Origin: Chionis minor
Taxonomy: Eukaryota > Chordata > Aves > Charadriiformes > Chionididae
Direction of reading: 5' to 3'
Assembly (NCBI GenBank): GCA_013398295.1
Contig: VZSF01009119.1
Span: 381,072-445,071, forward strand
DNA: 64,000 nucleotides
Shown here: piece after piece, positions 12,301-31,285 of the stretch
How positions within the stretch are numbered: position 1 is the first letter of the stretch
Layout: every line of letters starts with the position of its first letter
Program-made: the position numbers and the translations under genes
Notes under the pieces: model-generated
Databases searched by the model: none
The model's input: only the letters and a program-made list of their open reading frames with translations
What the model was told of the DNA's origin: nothing

Positions 12301-15300
12301 AGAGATACTGAGCCTTCTGTGTTGGAGCAGAAATCTGTCATTTGGGGTTTTTCTGCTGCATCAAAAGGCTTACAAGCCATTAAAATATCTCTTTCATAGA
12401 AAAAAGAAAGGGCTTCTGTTTTTCTTGATCTATCTGCAAGTATTCTTTCATGGTTCGAGGTCTTCCCAGTTGCCCCTGCTCACTTTGCTTAAGGGAGTTT
12501 GAACACGCAGGTGTGAAATCAGTCACCCCTCCTGTTTGTTCCTCGGCTGAGAAGAATTAAAAGTGATGCCGATTTTAACCTGCTTGGTGATTTGGCTAGA
12601 TCCTTTACTTAAACTGCCCTTGTTCTGGCTTCAGGCAGAGCTTTGAGAATTCACAGAAGGTGATGTTTTTAGCAGGTAGGTCCATGCAGGCTTCTGGGTG
12701 GTTGTGAGCTGACTCTATTTTGTCATTGTTTTCTCATTCTTCCAAATCCCAGGGGCTTTTTTTATTTGGGTTCGGGGGATTTGTTGGGGTTTTTTTTTTT
12801 CCATTCTTTAGTTTTCAGAGTGCTCAAGTCAGTCCTGAAGACTTTTCTATGTTCTCTCTTTCTGCAAATCTTATTCCTACTTTTTTTATTAGTAGTAGTA
12901 TTTATTATGAATGATACTTTAAGTTAATTCTGCAAAGTCTGTGTGTCCTTGCCTCCTCCTGGATCTGTTCTGTCCCCTGGCTGTATTATTCTATGTATTA
13001 TCTCTGTTGTCCTCTGCTTGCGGAAGATATTGTGTGGCTGTGTGGCAGCAACGTGGTGTCTGGCTCTGGACTGTGCCTCCTGGATGATGTAGAGAAACTC
13101 TTTAAAATCTTGGTGAAGAAAGAAACACACTAAGGGTTCCATTTTGGACCATTATGTGCTGTACAGATGTTTCTTGGACTTGAAATGGGCAGAGCTCATA
13201 ATTTTTTTAAATATGTTTATAGGCTGTAGGAAAAGACTGAGCTTGGAGTTGTTGAGGATATGCACCCAAAAAGTGCAGCGATAGTTGTGTCTTTCCTGTT
13301 ACTGAAAACAGGAGATTTGCCTGAATTTTCTTGTGCTTCTCTGGCTCCAAAGAGGAGACCTGTAAACAGGGGTGTTGGTGTCTAGAAGGGGCTTCTCTCA
13401 AAGTAACGAAAGGTGTATTTCACAGAGATGAAGGAAACGGACTAATTCAGCACTAGCAAAACTATTTCATTTTGTAAGAAATTTCTACTTTTATCTCCAA
13501 GGGCAGGCTGTTAGGTTGGTGGGTTTGGGGTTTTTAATATACTTTTGACACGTAACTAGAAATTACCTGCCCTCAAAGGACAGCCAGTAGAACGTCACCT
13601 TCTCCAACACCGTTTTCCCCACTGCTGAAGAAATTTGTGTGACTGGATCCCTTGGTCCTCCCTGTCGCTCTCCTGTCCGAGAGCTGTGAGTAATTGCGTA
13701 CTTGAAATTAGACAGGGCTTCTCCTCCTTGCCCTGCTTCACTCATGAGTGTTAGCCCAGCAACTATTGATTCTTGGGTCCCATTATAAGATATAACCGTA
13801 TTATACAGCAATCCCAGGGAGAGAACACTTGTCTGTCATGCAGATCTTGAGTCCTCAGTGCTTAAAAAGTGTGGGAAGAACCAAAAGTACAAGGCCTGGA
13901 AATCAGCTGGATTTTTGCAGCTGCAAGAGATGCTTGAATCGTTCTTCCTCGGGGTCTTTTATTTATAACGTACCAAGCTCCTTCCCAGGATAAGTCTCCG
14001 AAGTTAATGTCCTGTCAGCTTGTGTCATAGTCAGGAGCTTTTAGTTTTCTCCTGAAGATGTGCTGCTAATGTTGGTATAGAGATGAACAAAATTGAAGGG
14101 AACAAGCTTGACTCTTCCTCTAGTTTTGTGTTTGTTTCCAGTTCAGTTCATTTTTTAATCTGCTCTGTGTTCTCTTGACTTGAAAAAGGAGTTTTCCTAG
14201 TGAATATTATGTTACTTTAGCTTCCAGCTGCTCTCCTGGGACGTAGCCACCCAATAATCTCCTTAGGAATAATTGCCGGTGTCTTTTCAGATCATTTTTG
14301 TGAAAGGTGACAAACCGCTTGCCGCGGTGAGATGTTAATAACACAGAGATGCCCTTTGTTTGAAAGCTGGTGCAGAAATTACCCCATGCAGTTGTTGGAA
14401 AGTCAGAGTCGGAATGGTAAGAAGTGAGGAACAGATCTGTTCATTTGCATATAATTCCAGGGCTTATATGTCATCTTTTGTGTAAACCATACAATTTCCA
14501 GCGCGGTAGGGAATGTGCGCTCATAATGCAGAGGGAGAGGAGCATGGGCTCGCTCTCAGCATGGATTAGGGTTAAAGCGATGTCAGCTGCTAAAAAGGAG
14601 GGGGTAGAAAAGAAGCAAACGCGGTCTGCAGGAGCTACGCGGAGAGAGACAGGCATGGATGTTCAATGAATCCAAGATGTCACACCAGCTCAGGGAAACG
14701 GTGCATCCTGTGGTCCCTTCTGAGCAGGCGTTGGAAAAAGGGAAGAGTCTGGCTCCTTCCAGGTGTGTCTTGAGCTGAGCTTTCCCCTCTGTCTGCCCTG
14801 AATCGCGGATGAGACCAATCATGTGTTTTTCTTCTTGCTCTGGTAGACAGAGGCTGCTCAGCTGTCCCTTCACTGGGCAGATACGCTAAGCCAAGATGGA
14901 CATCTTTGTCTGTAACACCAAAATGAAACTCTTAAAGACTCTCTGAACTGCGGCTGAGGGCTTCCTAGCATGCTCCCGCTGTGGGTTTCTCAGCTCTTTC
15001 GTAAAGAGAAGATTTTTTTGGAAAAAGGATGGCACAGGTATCTGTGGTGGCCTGTGATATAGAGTCAGATGGTCCATAAATACTTGTTTTGCCTTTTTTC
15101 CCCCCCCCTCTTCCTTCTCTCTCTAGGAAGCTAGAAATTCTCTCTGAGTAGCCAGTCAGTCCCAGTGATGAACTTAACAATTAGAGCCTTAGTGCCCATC
15201 TTCCAAAAGCTCTCATAAAATGGCATGAATATTTAATACCCAATTATTAAATATTTAAAAATTTAAAACTGAACTGGTTTGGAAGTTAGCACGTGATGAA

Positions 15301-16049
15301 TAATTCAGAATTGGGAAAGGAGACTCGGTGCTTGGGCTGTGACGAATGTTACCGTTCCCGTATGCCTGCCTGGAGATGATTCTGGAGACCCTGCCAGTCT
15401 TGGGACAGTTTGTGGGGATTGCTTGAAGACTTCAAGCCTTCACCTCGTGCTCAAGAACATTAGCACAAGGTTAAGGGGAATAACCCTCCCTGTCCACAGT
15501 AACACTACAGACTCCTGTGACGGAAATACGAGCTCCAGAGGCTGAAATAATGTGATTGAAAGCCTGGTTATCCAGGAGATGGCTCTGTTTCCAAACATCT
15601 TTCATGCTGCCGGGAGAAAAGATTGCTTGTCTTTTCGTCTGTGTCACATTCCTTCAGATTTGTTATTTGAAAGCCCCTTTTCCCCTGTTGCCGTTCCACT
15701 TCTCCGTGCTGAACCAGCGTTAAGTTCAGCTCCAGCGCCATCGTCCTTAAAGGATTGTTTTCATAAAGGGGCCACCACAAAATGAAGCAGAAAGTGAAAA
15801 ATATGCCAATAAATACAGGGCAGAACCTGCTGTCCTGCGAGAGGAGCTCCGGGGCACTCCGAAGCACGCACGGAGGAATGTCTAGTGTGATTTTTTTTTT
15901 TTGAGCGGAGTAAGTGCCTTGGGGGCTGCTGCAGGAGCACTGGGAGCAAAAAGAAGGGTCTGGGGAAGGTTTGACTAGTTGGCATCCAAAGTGCTTTCAG
16001 GCCAAGAGCAATAAGTTTGCAGTGCCAACACTATTAAAGGGATAAATGA
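9305..16049. other. Intronic sequence, no gene recognised
   Basis: Contains the longest open frame of the window (9306-9998, minus strand), which I do not recognise, a MIR-like fragment at 11045-11130 and AT-rich stretches such as 15190-15260. No splice-framed coding sequence was found. Confidence 0.6.
11045..11130 (+). repeat. MIR-like ancient SINE fragment
   Basis: 'gactttcttttccttagctc', then 'ctccgcctgtaaaatgaaga' and 'cagcgctaat' align with the MIR/CORE-SINE order 'acctctctgtgcctcagtttcctcatctgtaaaatg.ggataata'. It is diverged and short. Confidence 0.38.
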
Positions 16050-16116
16050 GGGGGGGGGGGGGGGGGGGGGNNNNNNNNNNNNNNGAGAAGGGGGGGGGGG
16101 GGGGGGGGGGGGGGGG
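16050..16116. repeat. Poly(G) run with assembly gap
   Basis: 21 G bases (16050-16070), 14 N (16071-16084), GAGAAG, then a 27-base G run (16090-16116). The true length is unknown because sequencing failed in the homopolymer. Such runs can form G-quadruplexes. Confidence 0.95.
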
Positions 16117-16454
16117 AAGGATTGAATAAGAGTGAGTGGAGGCTTTTTAGTGCTTAGTTTCCTTTGGAACAAAAGCCGTAAAACGAACTCCACAATCTTC
16201 TCCCATGAAAAACACAAATAAGGTGGTGTGCCGCGGAGACTTGCCTTTATCTGTTGCGGTGCAATTGTGTTTTCATCCCCGCTGGCTGGCTAAAATGGTG
16301 TGCATTTTTCCTCGCCCTCCTCTGCGCCCCTCCAGCCCGCTGCGCACAGCGGCAGCGGTTCCATTAGCCCAGGCCAGGCAAACAAATGAAATGGCAGGCT
16401 GACCTTTCCGCAAAGCCGCCGTACCTAGGGACGGGGGGCACTGGGCTTTGTCTC

Positions 16455-16479
16455 AAAAAAAAAAAAAAAAAAAAAAAAA
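16455..16479. repeat. Poly(A) run, 25 A
   Basis: Uninterrupted A25. The upstream sequence does not match a SINE, CR1 or processed gene that I know, so the origin is unclear. Confidence 0.95.
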
Positions 16480-18490
16480 GTGGTGACTTCTGGAGCCGGT
16501 AATGGCGTTGTAATGTCTGTCCAGAAGAGAGGCGGCTCGTGGGTAGGAAGGGATTTAGTCCAGCGCAGCGGCGTGTTCTGACTTACATCTGCCCTCCCAA
16601 GAGTCAGCGAGGTTTGGAGGTCGGTCTGTGCATCCCAAATAAGAACTAAAGGATGCCCGGATGGTGTCCCATCCCATCTCAGGCTCTGAGACCACATAGT
16701 AATTTGATAAGCTACTTCAAAAAATGCTAGGAATTTCTTTCGGTCTTTATTAATTCTGCGTTTCGATCCATCTGCCTGCAAAGCTAGGGCATATTTGTGT
16801 CGTGAGCGCAGGCGTCACAGGGCAGGGGAGAGAAGGGGATGAGATGCTGTAAGTAACATCATCTCGGATGCTGTCACAGAGTCCAAATAGTATTTCTGTG
16901 AGTCTCGGTGTCAGAATTAGAGAGTAGAAGGTTTCTGGAGTAAGAGCAAAATGGCTGCGCTCCTGGGAAACCTTGAAATCCTCTCTTGCCAGCGGTGAAC
17001 GGCTCCCGTGTGCAGCCTCGGTGAGCATCATCGGATAATAAACTTTAAACCACTCTCTAATGCACAACTGAGTATTGTCCACCCTGCGTTGAGAACAACT
17101 CTGACTCTTTCAAATAATCTTCACTTGGAGAAGGAACAAGTAAGTATTTCTGGAGCAGTTCTTCCGTGTTTGTTTCAATAGCATTTGTTGGGTGAATAGC
17201 ATCCGGTATTTTGGGTGGTAATAATAGTAGTGATGTGCCAGTGGAAACAAGATAATGGGCTGTGCACAGGGGAGGTGTTCAGGCTAGGGGATAAATTCAC
17301 CCATTAGATGCTACTGCAGACCACCCCATGTAATTAACAATGCGTCTTATATATGTTAATTATATAGTCCCTAGGATTAATTCTTGCATTAGACACTTGA
17401 GTGGTTTCAAAAGCACTCTTCTTCTTGGAAACAGCCTAGTGGTGAAGTGATTCTCCTTCCTGTGAGAAGCGATACAAGTTGTGTCCCTGTTCTTGCTACC
17501 AGACTTCCCTGAACTACAGCCCGTGAAAAGTTCCGGTGAGAGAGTTGCATTTTTTTGACAACTCCAAACTAGATTACCTGGAAAACAGGTGGACTGAAAG
17601 ACTTTAGCCTAATATTTGCTGGCTTGTTCTAGAAGCAGATGGTAACTACTTTCCTGTAAACCGAAGTGACCCAGTATATTTGTATTTTTAAGGTGAGGCT
17701 ATTTTTTTTGCATAATGACTCGCTCCAGCTGACATCGCTTTGTTCTGGGAAGCGCCGTTGGTCTATAATTGCCGTGTGGAAGGGAAATGTGGCTAGAAGA
17801 CTTTTATCATCATTTGGGGGATGGAGGGAGGTGTCTTCCTGGTTGGCTCACGATTTATGACCGGAGAGACAATCCTAACGTCCAAACAGTTTGTACCATC
17901 TCACGCTAATTGGTGAAGTCCACCTTGGGCAATCAGTAGCTCTCCTGAGGTTAATTCATCCCGCGTCTGGGGCGAGTGTTGCCATCCCCACTGAGCTCCG
18001 TACTGCTGCAAGGCTGTTCCCGTCACTCCAGCCAGTGTTTTTAAAGCCACCCAGGATCTCTTGACAAAACATTGCACCACCTTCATGGAGAACGGTGTGG
18101 ACATGCCGCGGGGGTGGCTGAGGAGCTGAGCTGCCTTGTTTCCTGCCTTCTCCCTGCTCCCAAACAGCTTTGCCAAGGAGGAGGAGAAGGGCAGAGAAAG
18201 CTCCAAGCAGTGTCCACACTGGGATTCCCCGAGGGAGCCTTTTGCTCCGTGGTGGTTCATCTGCCAGGGCTGAATCCTGCACCTAGGCCAGCTGCAAGAG
18301 TTTTGCAACCTCATGTTGTAATCTCAGCGTTACCAGGAGAAAAGAACCCTCTTAATCCTAATCCAGATCATCTATTTGTGTACCTACTGCAAGAGAAAGT
18401 TCATCCTCTTCCTTAGCTTCCTCTCTCTAGTCCTTGGCATCCTGCTTCTCTCGCCCTAGCCTTCTGGTGTCCTCTGCCACTTTGTGTGGG

Positions 18491-18533
18491 TTATCTGAGG
18501 GTAAAGGCTGGTTATGGACTCCTCTCCAAGGAA
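18491..18533 (+). repeat. 43-bp direct repeat, copy 1
   Basis: Begins 'ttatctgagggtaaaggctg' and continues with 'gttatggactcctctccaag'. It matches 18640-18682 with 3 differences in 43 bases, at an offset of 149 bp. Confidence 0.9.
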
Positions 18534-18639
18534 CTCCTCTCCTGTGTTCCTGTGGAACCTCCACCCACCCCGTGGCCTCAGTGGTCAACATAGTCCTTGG
18601 TCTCCACCCTGCTCTCATTGAGCACCGTCGTCCTCGTGA

Positions 18640-18682
18640 TTATCTGAGGATAAAGGCTGATTATGGACTCCTCTCCAAGAAA
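18640..18682 (+). repeat. 43-bp direct repeat, copy 2
   Basis: Begins 'ttatctgaggataaaggctg'. All three differences from copy 1 are A/G transitions. The sequence between the copies (18534-18639) is not repeated, so this is a short duplication and not a regular minisatellite. Confidence 0.9.
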
Positions 18683-20357
18683 TGGTACCCTTGGACAGAT
18701 ACATGGGTTGTCTGAAATGGGCCTTCACACAAGCACCTTCAGTGAGGAGAAACATATGGGAAGTTCTCTCAGTGGAGAGCTCTTGGGCTGCGCAAGAGCC
18801 GTAGATGACCGTGGCGGTGGAGACCTTTACTCGGAACGTGCTGCCGTTGCAAACTCCTCCCTGAGCTGCTGGGAGGGTGAGCTGGGAGCAGGGGGCTGGG
18901 GGTGCGCTGGGCTGTACGGTACGAACGTGCTTTAAAAATAAACCAGCGTTGACTGATCGAATAAATACCACTTAGGTTTAAAATTGAACAGCCAGTCTGT
19001 TGAATATAAAACTGTGTTTACCGTCAAGAAAAGTTGTAATTCATGATTGCAATGTCACAAATTGCAAGTTTTGCAAAGAACAATTTGAGTCTGCCAGACC
19101 GTATGGTCGGGTAAGCATGGCATGGGGCTGCCGCACCGACCGGGTCGCCTGGTCCCGCTTACCCAGGGTGTAAAACACGGCTATAAAATCTAGCAAAGTG
19201 AATTTTATTTCTCCAAAGCCATGGTCTTAAACTTGCCTGCATCAGAAAATGCTCAGCTCCTCTTCTCTTAGCCTTTATTTAACGTGATACCATTCATTTT
19301 TATATTGTGTCCTTCACAGAATATCACGGAGCTCTTTTCCAGACGCTGTTCCTCATAAACTGAAGCTGGAAGAGAAAACTTCAGCTCCTCCTGCAGGAGG
19401 AGGATGTAGTTCAGTGGTGGTTTGGGGTTCCCGGTGGAGGGGACCAGTCGGTGACACCGCATGGCAGGCGCAGCCTCAGGGAAACGGAGAGAAGCAGGTT
19501 GTGTAGGTGGGAGAGGACGAGGGCAACTGTGGCCTTGGAAAAGCGCGTTTCCTCTTCCCTCTTCGGACCTTGCGTGAACAAGGTGGTAGTGGCATCCTTT
19601 CTGGAGGCTGGATGCAAAATCTAAGCTGTCTGTTGTTCAAATAGAGCCGGTTTGGTAAAAATACCGTATCCTCCGTAGCAATGGTGGGTGGCGTCGGTCT
19701 GGGATGCGCCGGCAGGGGTGGGAATTCACGTGGAAATGCTTTATCCTGCGCGTGCTGGAGCAAGTGACCCCCCCAAACATATTACTAAGGGAAAGTAACC
19801 TTTAATGGAGAATTAGGAAGGGCTTCAGGCCTGCCTGAGAGAGGGATGTATTAGCTGGGATCGCAGCTGAACGAGTGCAGCGACATGGCTCGTGGCGTCT
19901 GCGAGGACGGGCAGAACAAATCTGTGTTTTCCTGGAAAAGAGTAGCGATATGTTTAATTTCATGCCACTTTTGGCATGCTGAGAGCTGCATTGTTTCCTC
20001 CCCTTTCCCTGGGGAAAAGGTTAAGCGTGGATTTGGTTTTCTTTGGTGGAGAGACTGCTCTTGCTATTGATTGACCTGGCTGAACTCGGAGCAGGAGCCA
20101 AAGCTGTGGTATTTCCAGGCAGCTGTGAACATTTTCAGATGTAAGGAGTGTAAAAGCGATGGAATAAAAAGCAATGACATTTTCAATATGAGACCAAAAA
20201 AGCCCAGCTCATATTTTATTTATTTATCCAAAATAGTTTGAATTATTCATTAAAGTCGATATAAGTGTGTGGAAAATACAAGGTGTTTCAAGAAGCAGCA
20301 TCGTTAGGGGGAAGTTAATCATTTGGCAATATTAATTTTGTAACAGATAAGTGATTT

Positions 20358-20380
20358 TCTTTTTTTTTTTTTTNATTTTT
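20358..20380. repeat. T-rich run with one ambiguous base
   Basis: T run interrupted by N at 20374 and an A at 20375. Homopolymer sequencing uncertainty is the likely cause. Confidence 0.9.
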
Positions 20381-23300
20381 TTCACCATCAAACTCTTCAG
20401 GGCAGGCAACTTTTTGTGCATAATCTTGGCCGGGATGCAAAGGAGAGGGGACAGTATGATTTCCAAGTATTTTCCTTTTCTCTCTGTTCACCTCCTTTAT
20501 TTTTATTTCCAGGCAAAATAAACAGCCAGTCATTATCCCTGACCACGGCGTAGCCTGCCAAATCTCACACTTATTTTCTCAGTTCTTGTTTGTTTCATTA
20601 ACACTTCAGTGAGGGGTGCTTTGGCATCCCTTCTCTGGGATGAAGGATGTTCCTGGTGTGACTTCTCCCCATCCATGGCTTCTGCAGAGCCCCCCTGCGC
20701 CTCCTCGCGCCTCTTTTATGTGAGTGTAACAGAGTCGACCACAGGAGCGCTCTAAATACAGGGATTCTGGTTTTCAACCGTTGCCTTGTAAAGATAAAAT
20801 TAATTCTTAAAATGTTGTGGAAGATCTTAAAGGCTCAAGACACTCGATGTTCTGTAGGTGGTAGATAAAACGGGTGGATGCTGCCACCGGAAACCTGCTC
20901 TGTTAATGCACCTCGACCCGTCCTGCGAGGATCTCCCTCTGTTCCGTGGTCTCTACGGCTGTGCCTTAAACGCTGCTCTAAAATACGCTGAATTGCACTC
21001 TGTGCAAACGATGGCTTTTAAATCAATTTTTTCCTGACTGCGCTAGAAATTTGGCGGGAATTAGCGGTATTAGGGAAGGCTTAAGAATTAGTTGCCGTCA
21101 CGTCTTTGAATTCAGACGCAGAGCAAACAATGAGCTGCCTCTTAGCTGAACATCTTCACTTGGTGGGGGGGAATATTGGAAAGATTAATTACTGCCCGCG
21201 AGCCTTGTGCTATTCTCTGGGTGCGGGGAGACTGCGGCACCGGGGCCACACGTGGGCAGAGCCGTGGTGCAGATCGGCTACGTAGGTATCCTGTGCCTAA
21301 ACGCAGGCGTTCCCTGCCGTTTTGTACATCCCAAAGTGTCTGAGACCATGGCCTGGGGCTGGCTGGTACGACACGGAACCTGTCGGAAATCTCTTCCCTG
21401 CGGAAGCCTGGTGGGAAGCTGTGAAAGACACCCTAGGCTGTCTCAAATGGCTTTGTTTCTGCAGCGGGACCCCATCCTACGTTTCTCAAATCTCAGGTGA
21501 CCTCCCTACCAGGTTACTCTTCCGCGAATCTTCCTCACCGTGTGGCTTCTTGGTGGTGTCAGCAGAGCCCTCGGCGGAAAGCAGGGGAGCGGGCACAGTG
21601 CTGAGCACCACCCGGAGTTAATCTGGGAATAGCGCAGACCTGAATTGTTCCCACAGGATAACCACGGCAGGAGGTGGGCACCGGCAGCTGTGTAGCCCAA
21701 CTATTGGCACTGCGGTTTCTTTGGGCGTGAAGGGCGAGCGATCTCTGGTTCACAGTCAGGGTTCAATGGACCTTTCCCTGGGGGCAGCTGCAAACGTGAG
21801 GATTCCTCTCGTGCCCCTGTACCTGTGTTTTTCTGCCCCGTGCCCAAGCTGTGACACTGAAGAAAGGCTGTTGGGGAATTGCTAATGGAGCCCCGGAGGG
21901 AATGACGAGGCTTTATCCCATCCCTGGCTGGTGCTGGCACCTTCAGCTGCATCTACACGAGCAGCCAGTGGCTGACACAAGGCACCTCTAAAGGGAAGAT
22001 AATGGGTTTTTTATGGATGTGAATTCCTTTAGGCAGGAAATACATGGTAATACACCGAAACTGCCGCAGGCGCTGGAAGGAGGGCCAGGACCAGTGGAGA
22101 GGAGGCGAGGGCATGTTGTTGGGAGCGAAGGCTCCCTAGTCCTTCGGATAAGCAAAAAACCTCAGGATTTCTTGCATAAAAGACTGATTATAGTCAGAGT
22201 TTTTCCTATTTCACCCTGAGGGTAGCGGAGGAAAGCATTTCTGTCACTTAGCCGCTATTCCAGATGCACAAGGCTGTAGTCTAAACAGGCCAGTGCCGCT
22301 GGGTGGGCGATGAGGACGCTCGTGGTGGCCATTAGCAGCACCAAGTCTGAGAGACAAAACAGTGGAAAAGGCACTAACTCTTCATGAATAATGAAAGCTG
22401 TTTGAGGAGTTCATGAATTAGGGTGCCATCCACCTCCAAGGTTATAAAAGTTAGGAAAGGCAGCCTGCGAGATGCGGTAGGAAAAGGCAGATTTACTTTT
22501 CCAAGGCTAGGCTGCATTTATTAGGAGAAAAAATATCGCTGTTGGACGTGTGCGATGTATTAACGGCAGTGCTGTCTCTGACAGTGGCGAAATGTTATTT
22601 ACCACTGCAATGTGGTCACTGAATTTTTACTTTCACATATAGGATTTTGTCCTTAACAGTTGTGTAGCTGAATGAAGACTATGAGAATATTGAGGTCAGA
22701 GCTGCCAATTAACCTCCTGATTTCAGAGGCTGATTACTTAAGTAATCAAAGGCCCAGACTAAGCTGAGATGATGGGGAGGACGTGGTAGCAATCCAAGGG
22801 AGGGTTGAGTTAATCACGCAGCGATGAGTTTGGTAGGAATGGGATGGTGGGTGGTCAGGAATGGCCCAGCTTTTTCAAGCTCGTGAGACGGGGCAGGGTG
22901 TAACCTATAACCCTTCAGGCTCGCAAGCAGAGTTTGGATACTCTATTTTCCCTACTTCCCCCAGCAACTGGGGTTTTCATTCTATGGCAGTGTTTTAATG
23001 AACAGACTGGTGTGGGACGTTCCCCAAGACTGGCATGCTCCCCTTGGTGATGCTGAGGGCAGACCCAGAGTAAAGGAGATATTTTGCTCATACTTCATCT
23101 CCACCAGCTGCTCGGGCAGGTGGAGCCGAATTACCGGAAGGTAAGGAGTTGGCCGGTGTTACCTCTCCCTGCGTGGATGCTCTCGCTCAGAAGTAAAGGG
23201 ACATGTAGTTCTCTTTAACCATTAAAGAGTTCCTGTCCTTGCCTGGGGATTAAGCTGAATTGGATTAAGGCCAAAGTACTTCTGAGCAGGAGCATCCTCA

Positions 23301-24634
23301 GTGGTATTTAAGGCACTTTAAGTTAACACGTTGAATTATCCTTTTGTCCCACCCGGCGCGCCTAACTGAAGCGGTACAGGCGCTAAGAGGAGACTCGTGT
23401 TCTCCTGGTGCGCTCGCGGCTGCTCAGAGGAGAATCACAGGCAAGTCCTTGGCTTTGCAGTTACTGTCTGACGTGCTTCCTGCACTGCGCTTGGGAAGCC
23501 CATGGAAACACTTTTTAGCAAATACTTGAGCAAAAAAACTTCTCCAGCGCGCTTGGAGAAACTACGGTACTTCAGCGTGGGCTGTATGAGCCTGGCCAAA
23601 AACCTTCCTACTCCAGCAGCGACCGTGCACCAAAGTCTGTGCTCCCCTGTCTGCTGGACCCTGAATGAGCTAAAATAAAGATATGTGGCGTACGTGTGCC
23701 GCAATTATGTCTCTGATCCCAGCACAGACAAAGCCTTAAAGCTCAGAATGACAAAGAGGGATCTGAGTGAGCAAGTCTATTTGTTTGCTGCTAGAAAGAG
23801 TCAGGGGTTTTTTTTTCCAGCCCTGGACTGCAGTGTTGATAAAACAGGCTGACTTGGGAGACATCTCTAGTGTATATTAAAGTAAAGCCAATCTCTGTAA
23901 TTAATGGGGGGATAAATTGAGGTTTAATTACTCAGAAGGCACCTTGGGTGAAAGATTCATGGTAATTGTTGTGTATCCTCTTGAAGGATTCACAGTGCTG
24001 GCAGCTCCCTTTTGTAGCAATAAACCGGGGGGTGAGTGGCAGGCGGTCTCGCAGGACCACTCTTCGGGGACCGGCCCAGTTAAGGTAGCAAATGCGAAGC
24101 GGCAGTGGTGCTCTTCAGGCTTTTTCTCGCAATAAAAACCCCTTCCCAAATCTTAAGGGATTCCTAAGCAGTGTGTCAATTTGAGATCAAAGCGCTTGCA
24201 ATCAAATCAGGGCTACGTTGGAGGAGATTTCCCTCATAGGCAGCTTCCTCCTGTTGCAACCATACCATGGCGTAGTTCCTACCGATTTTTCCACCGTCTT
24301 GCTTCCTGTAGCATAACACTCTTCTCTTGGCTTCCAGGTAGAAAATAAGACAGGGGCTAGGGGGAGGATGCTCTAGCTTTGAATTTTGTTAAATTGTTGT
24401 TAAAAGGCTGGCTGAGCAAAAGAAAAATCCATCCCACCAGGACACGCCTGTTTTCCTTATTCCCCAATTTATTATCTTCTGCTCTGCTGGGACCAGGAGG
24501 AGAGGGGTCTACCTTGCCTGTTTCTTTACTCTGCCTGCTTAATTCATTTTTAAAAAACTTAATTAACCTTTTTAATTCACTTGGTTTGGCTAGCACCGTA
24601 AATATGGCGCAAGGGCTCTGTGCTGATGGTGTAT

Positions 24635-30510
<5,876 letters not shown>

Positions 30511-30555
30511 GGGGTTTTTTCCTTTTTTTTTTTTCTTTTNCCCCCCCCCCCCCCC
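30511..30555. repeat. T-rich to poly(C) junction with an ambiguous base
   Basis: T-rich tract, one N at 30540, then 15 C bases (30541-30555). A poly(C)/poly(G) tract is again the site of a sequence ambiguity, as at 16050-16116. Confidence 0.93.
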
Positions 30556-30689
30556 AAATGAAACCCGTCACCATAGTGGAATTGGGGGAGATCTAACAGA
30601 AGGTTTTCTTTTTACTGCAGAATTTCAGAGCAAAAAGCTGCTGCTCCAAGACTGGTGGAGGCTGGGCTGAAGCCTCGTTCCAACTGAGC

Positions 30690-30800
30690 GAAGTTAATGC
30701 TCTTTCTCTGCCTCCGTTTCCCACCTGTACGAGGGGGATGACGCTCCTGCCAATGTCACTAGACTGGTGTGAGGCTAAAGAGACCGAGCTGATGAGGATC
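30690..30800 (+). repeat. MIR-like ancient SINE fragment
   Basis: 'gctctttctctgcctccgtt', 'tcccacctgtacgaggggga', 'tgacgctcctgccaatgtca' and later 'tgtgaggctaaagaga' follow the MIR order 'ctctgcctcagtttccc..ctgtaaaatggggatgacaatacct..ttgtgaggataaatgaga'. Both the middle and the 3' part can be followed. Confidence 0.5.
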
Positions 30801-31170
30801 AGAGAGCAGCTTTGGGCTGGGGAACACGTTCCCCCGTTACCTGTTGGTCTGGCGAAATAGCCATTTCCAGCGTGTTGGCACCACCGCTCCCCTTCCCTGC
30901 CATGCCTGTGAGTCTGCCAGGGTGGACCCAGCCATGCAGGTAATTAATGCTGATGATGCTGGAGAATTATTCCGGTGACTGAGTCTTTCCTGACTAGCAG
31001 GAGGATGGTGCGTGTGAAGCTCTCTGAAAGGTCAGAGATTTGTCTTGCTGATGGGTGCGACGGGTAACAGAAACGAGTTCAGGCTTTCCTCTCTGTTGGA
31101 GCGACTGATGAGTTAACGCTGCGAGGCGAGTACGCAGCCCCTCGCTTCAACAAAACAAGGCAGAAAACAA

Positions 31171-31285
31171 GGGACATAAGCAAACCCTTCTTGGATTCTT
31201 GTTCCCAACTCTGCTGCTAAATGGCTGCGTGGCTTTGCTCTAGGTCACTTGACCTTCTGGTTCTCTCTGTCCCTCTGCAGGATAT
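31171..31285 (+). repeat. Local duplication, copy A (MIR-like core)
   Basis: Begins 'gggacataagcaaacccttc' and ends 'tctgcaggatat'. It matches 32186-32309 with 7 substitutions (6 transitions) and one 9-base gap. The middle, 'tggctgcgtggctttgctct' followed by 'aggtcacttgacc', resembles the MIR core 'gctgtgtgaccttgggcaagtcacttaacc'. Much weaker similarity continues upstream to about 31113. Confidence 0.88.

Larger units (their letters stand above)
16117..24634. other. Intronic sequence, no gene recognised
   Basis: Holds a 25-base A run (16455-16479), a 43-bp direct duplication (18491-18533 and 18640-18682), a T run with a single N (20374), and AT-rich low-CpG stretches (about 20180-20290 and 22375-22480) that look like possible conserved noncoding DNA. 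No coding exon was recognised. Confidence 0.6.

Noticed and set aside
16440..16479. CTTTGTCTC followed by A25, like the end of a primate Alu
   Set aside because: The upstream sequence does not resemble an Alu or any 7SL-derived SINE, and the CR1 content points to a bird.
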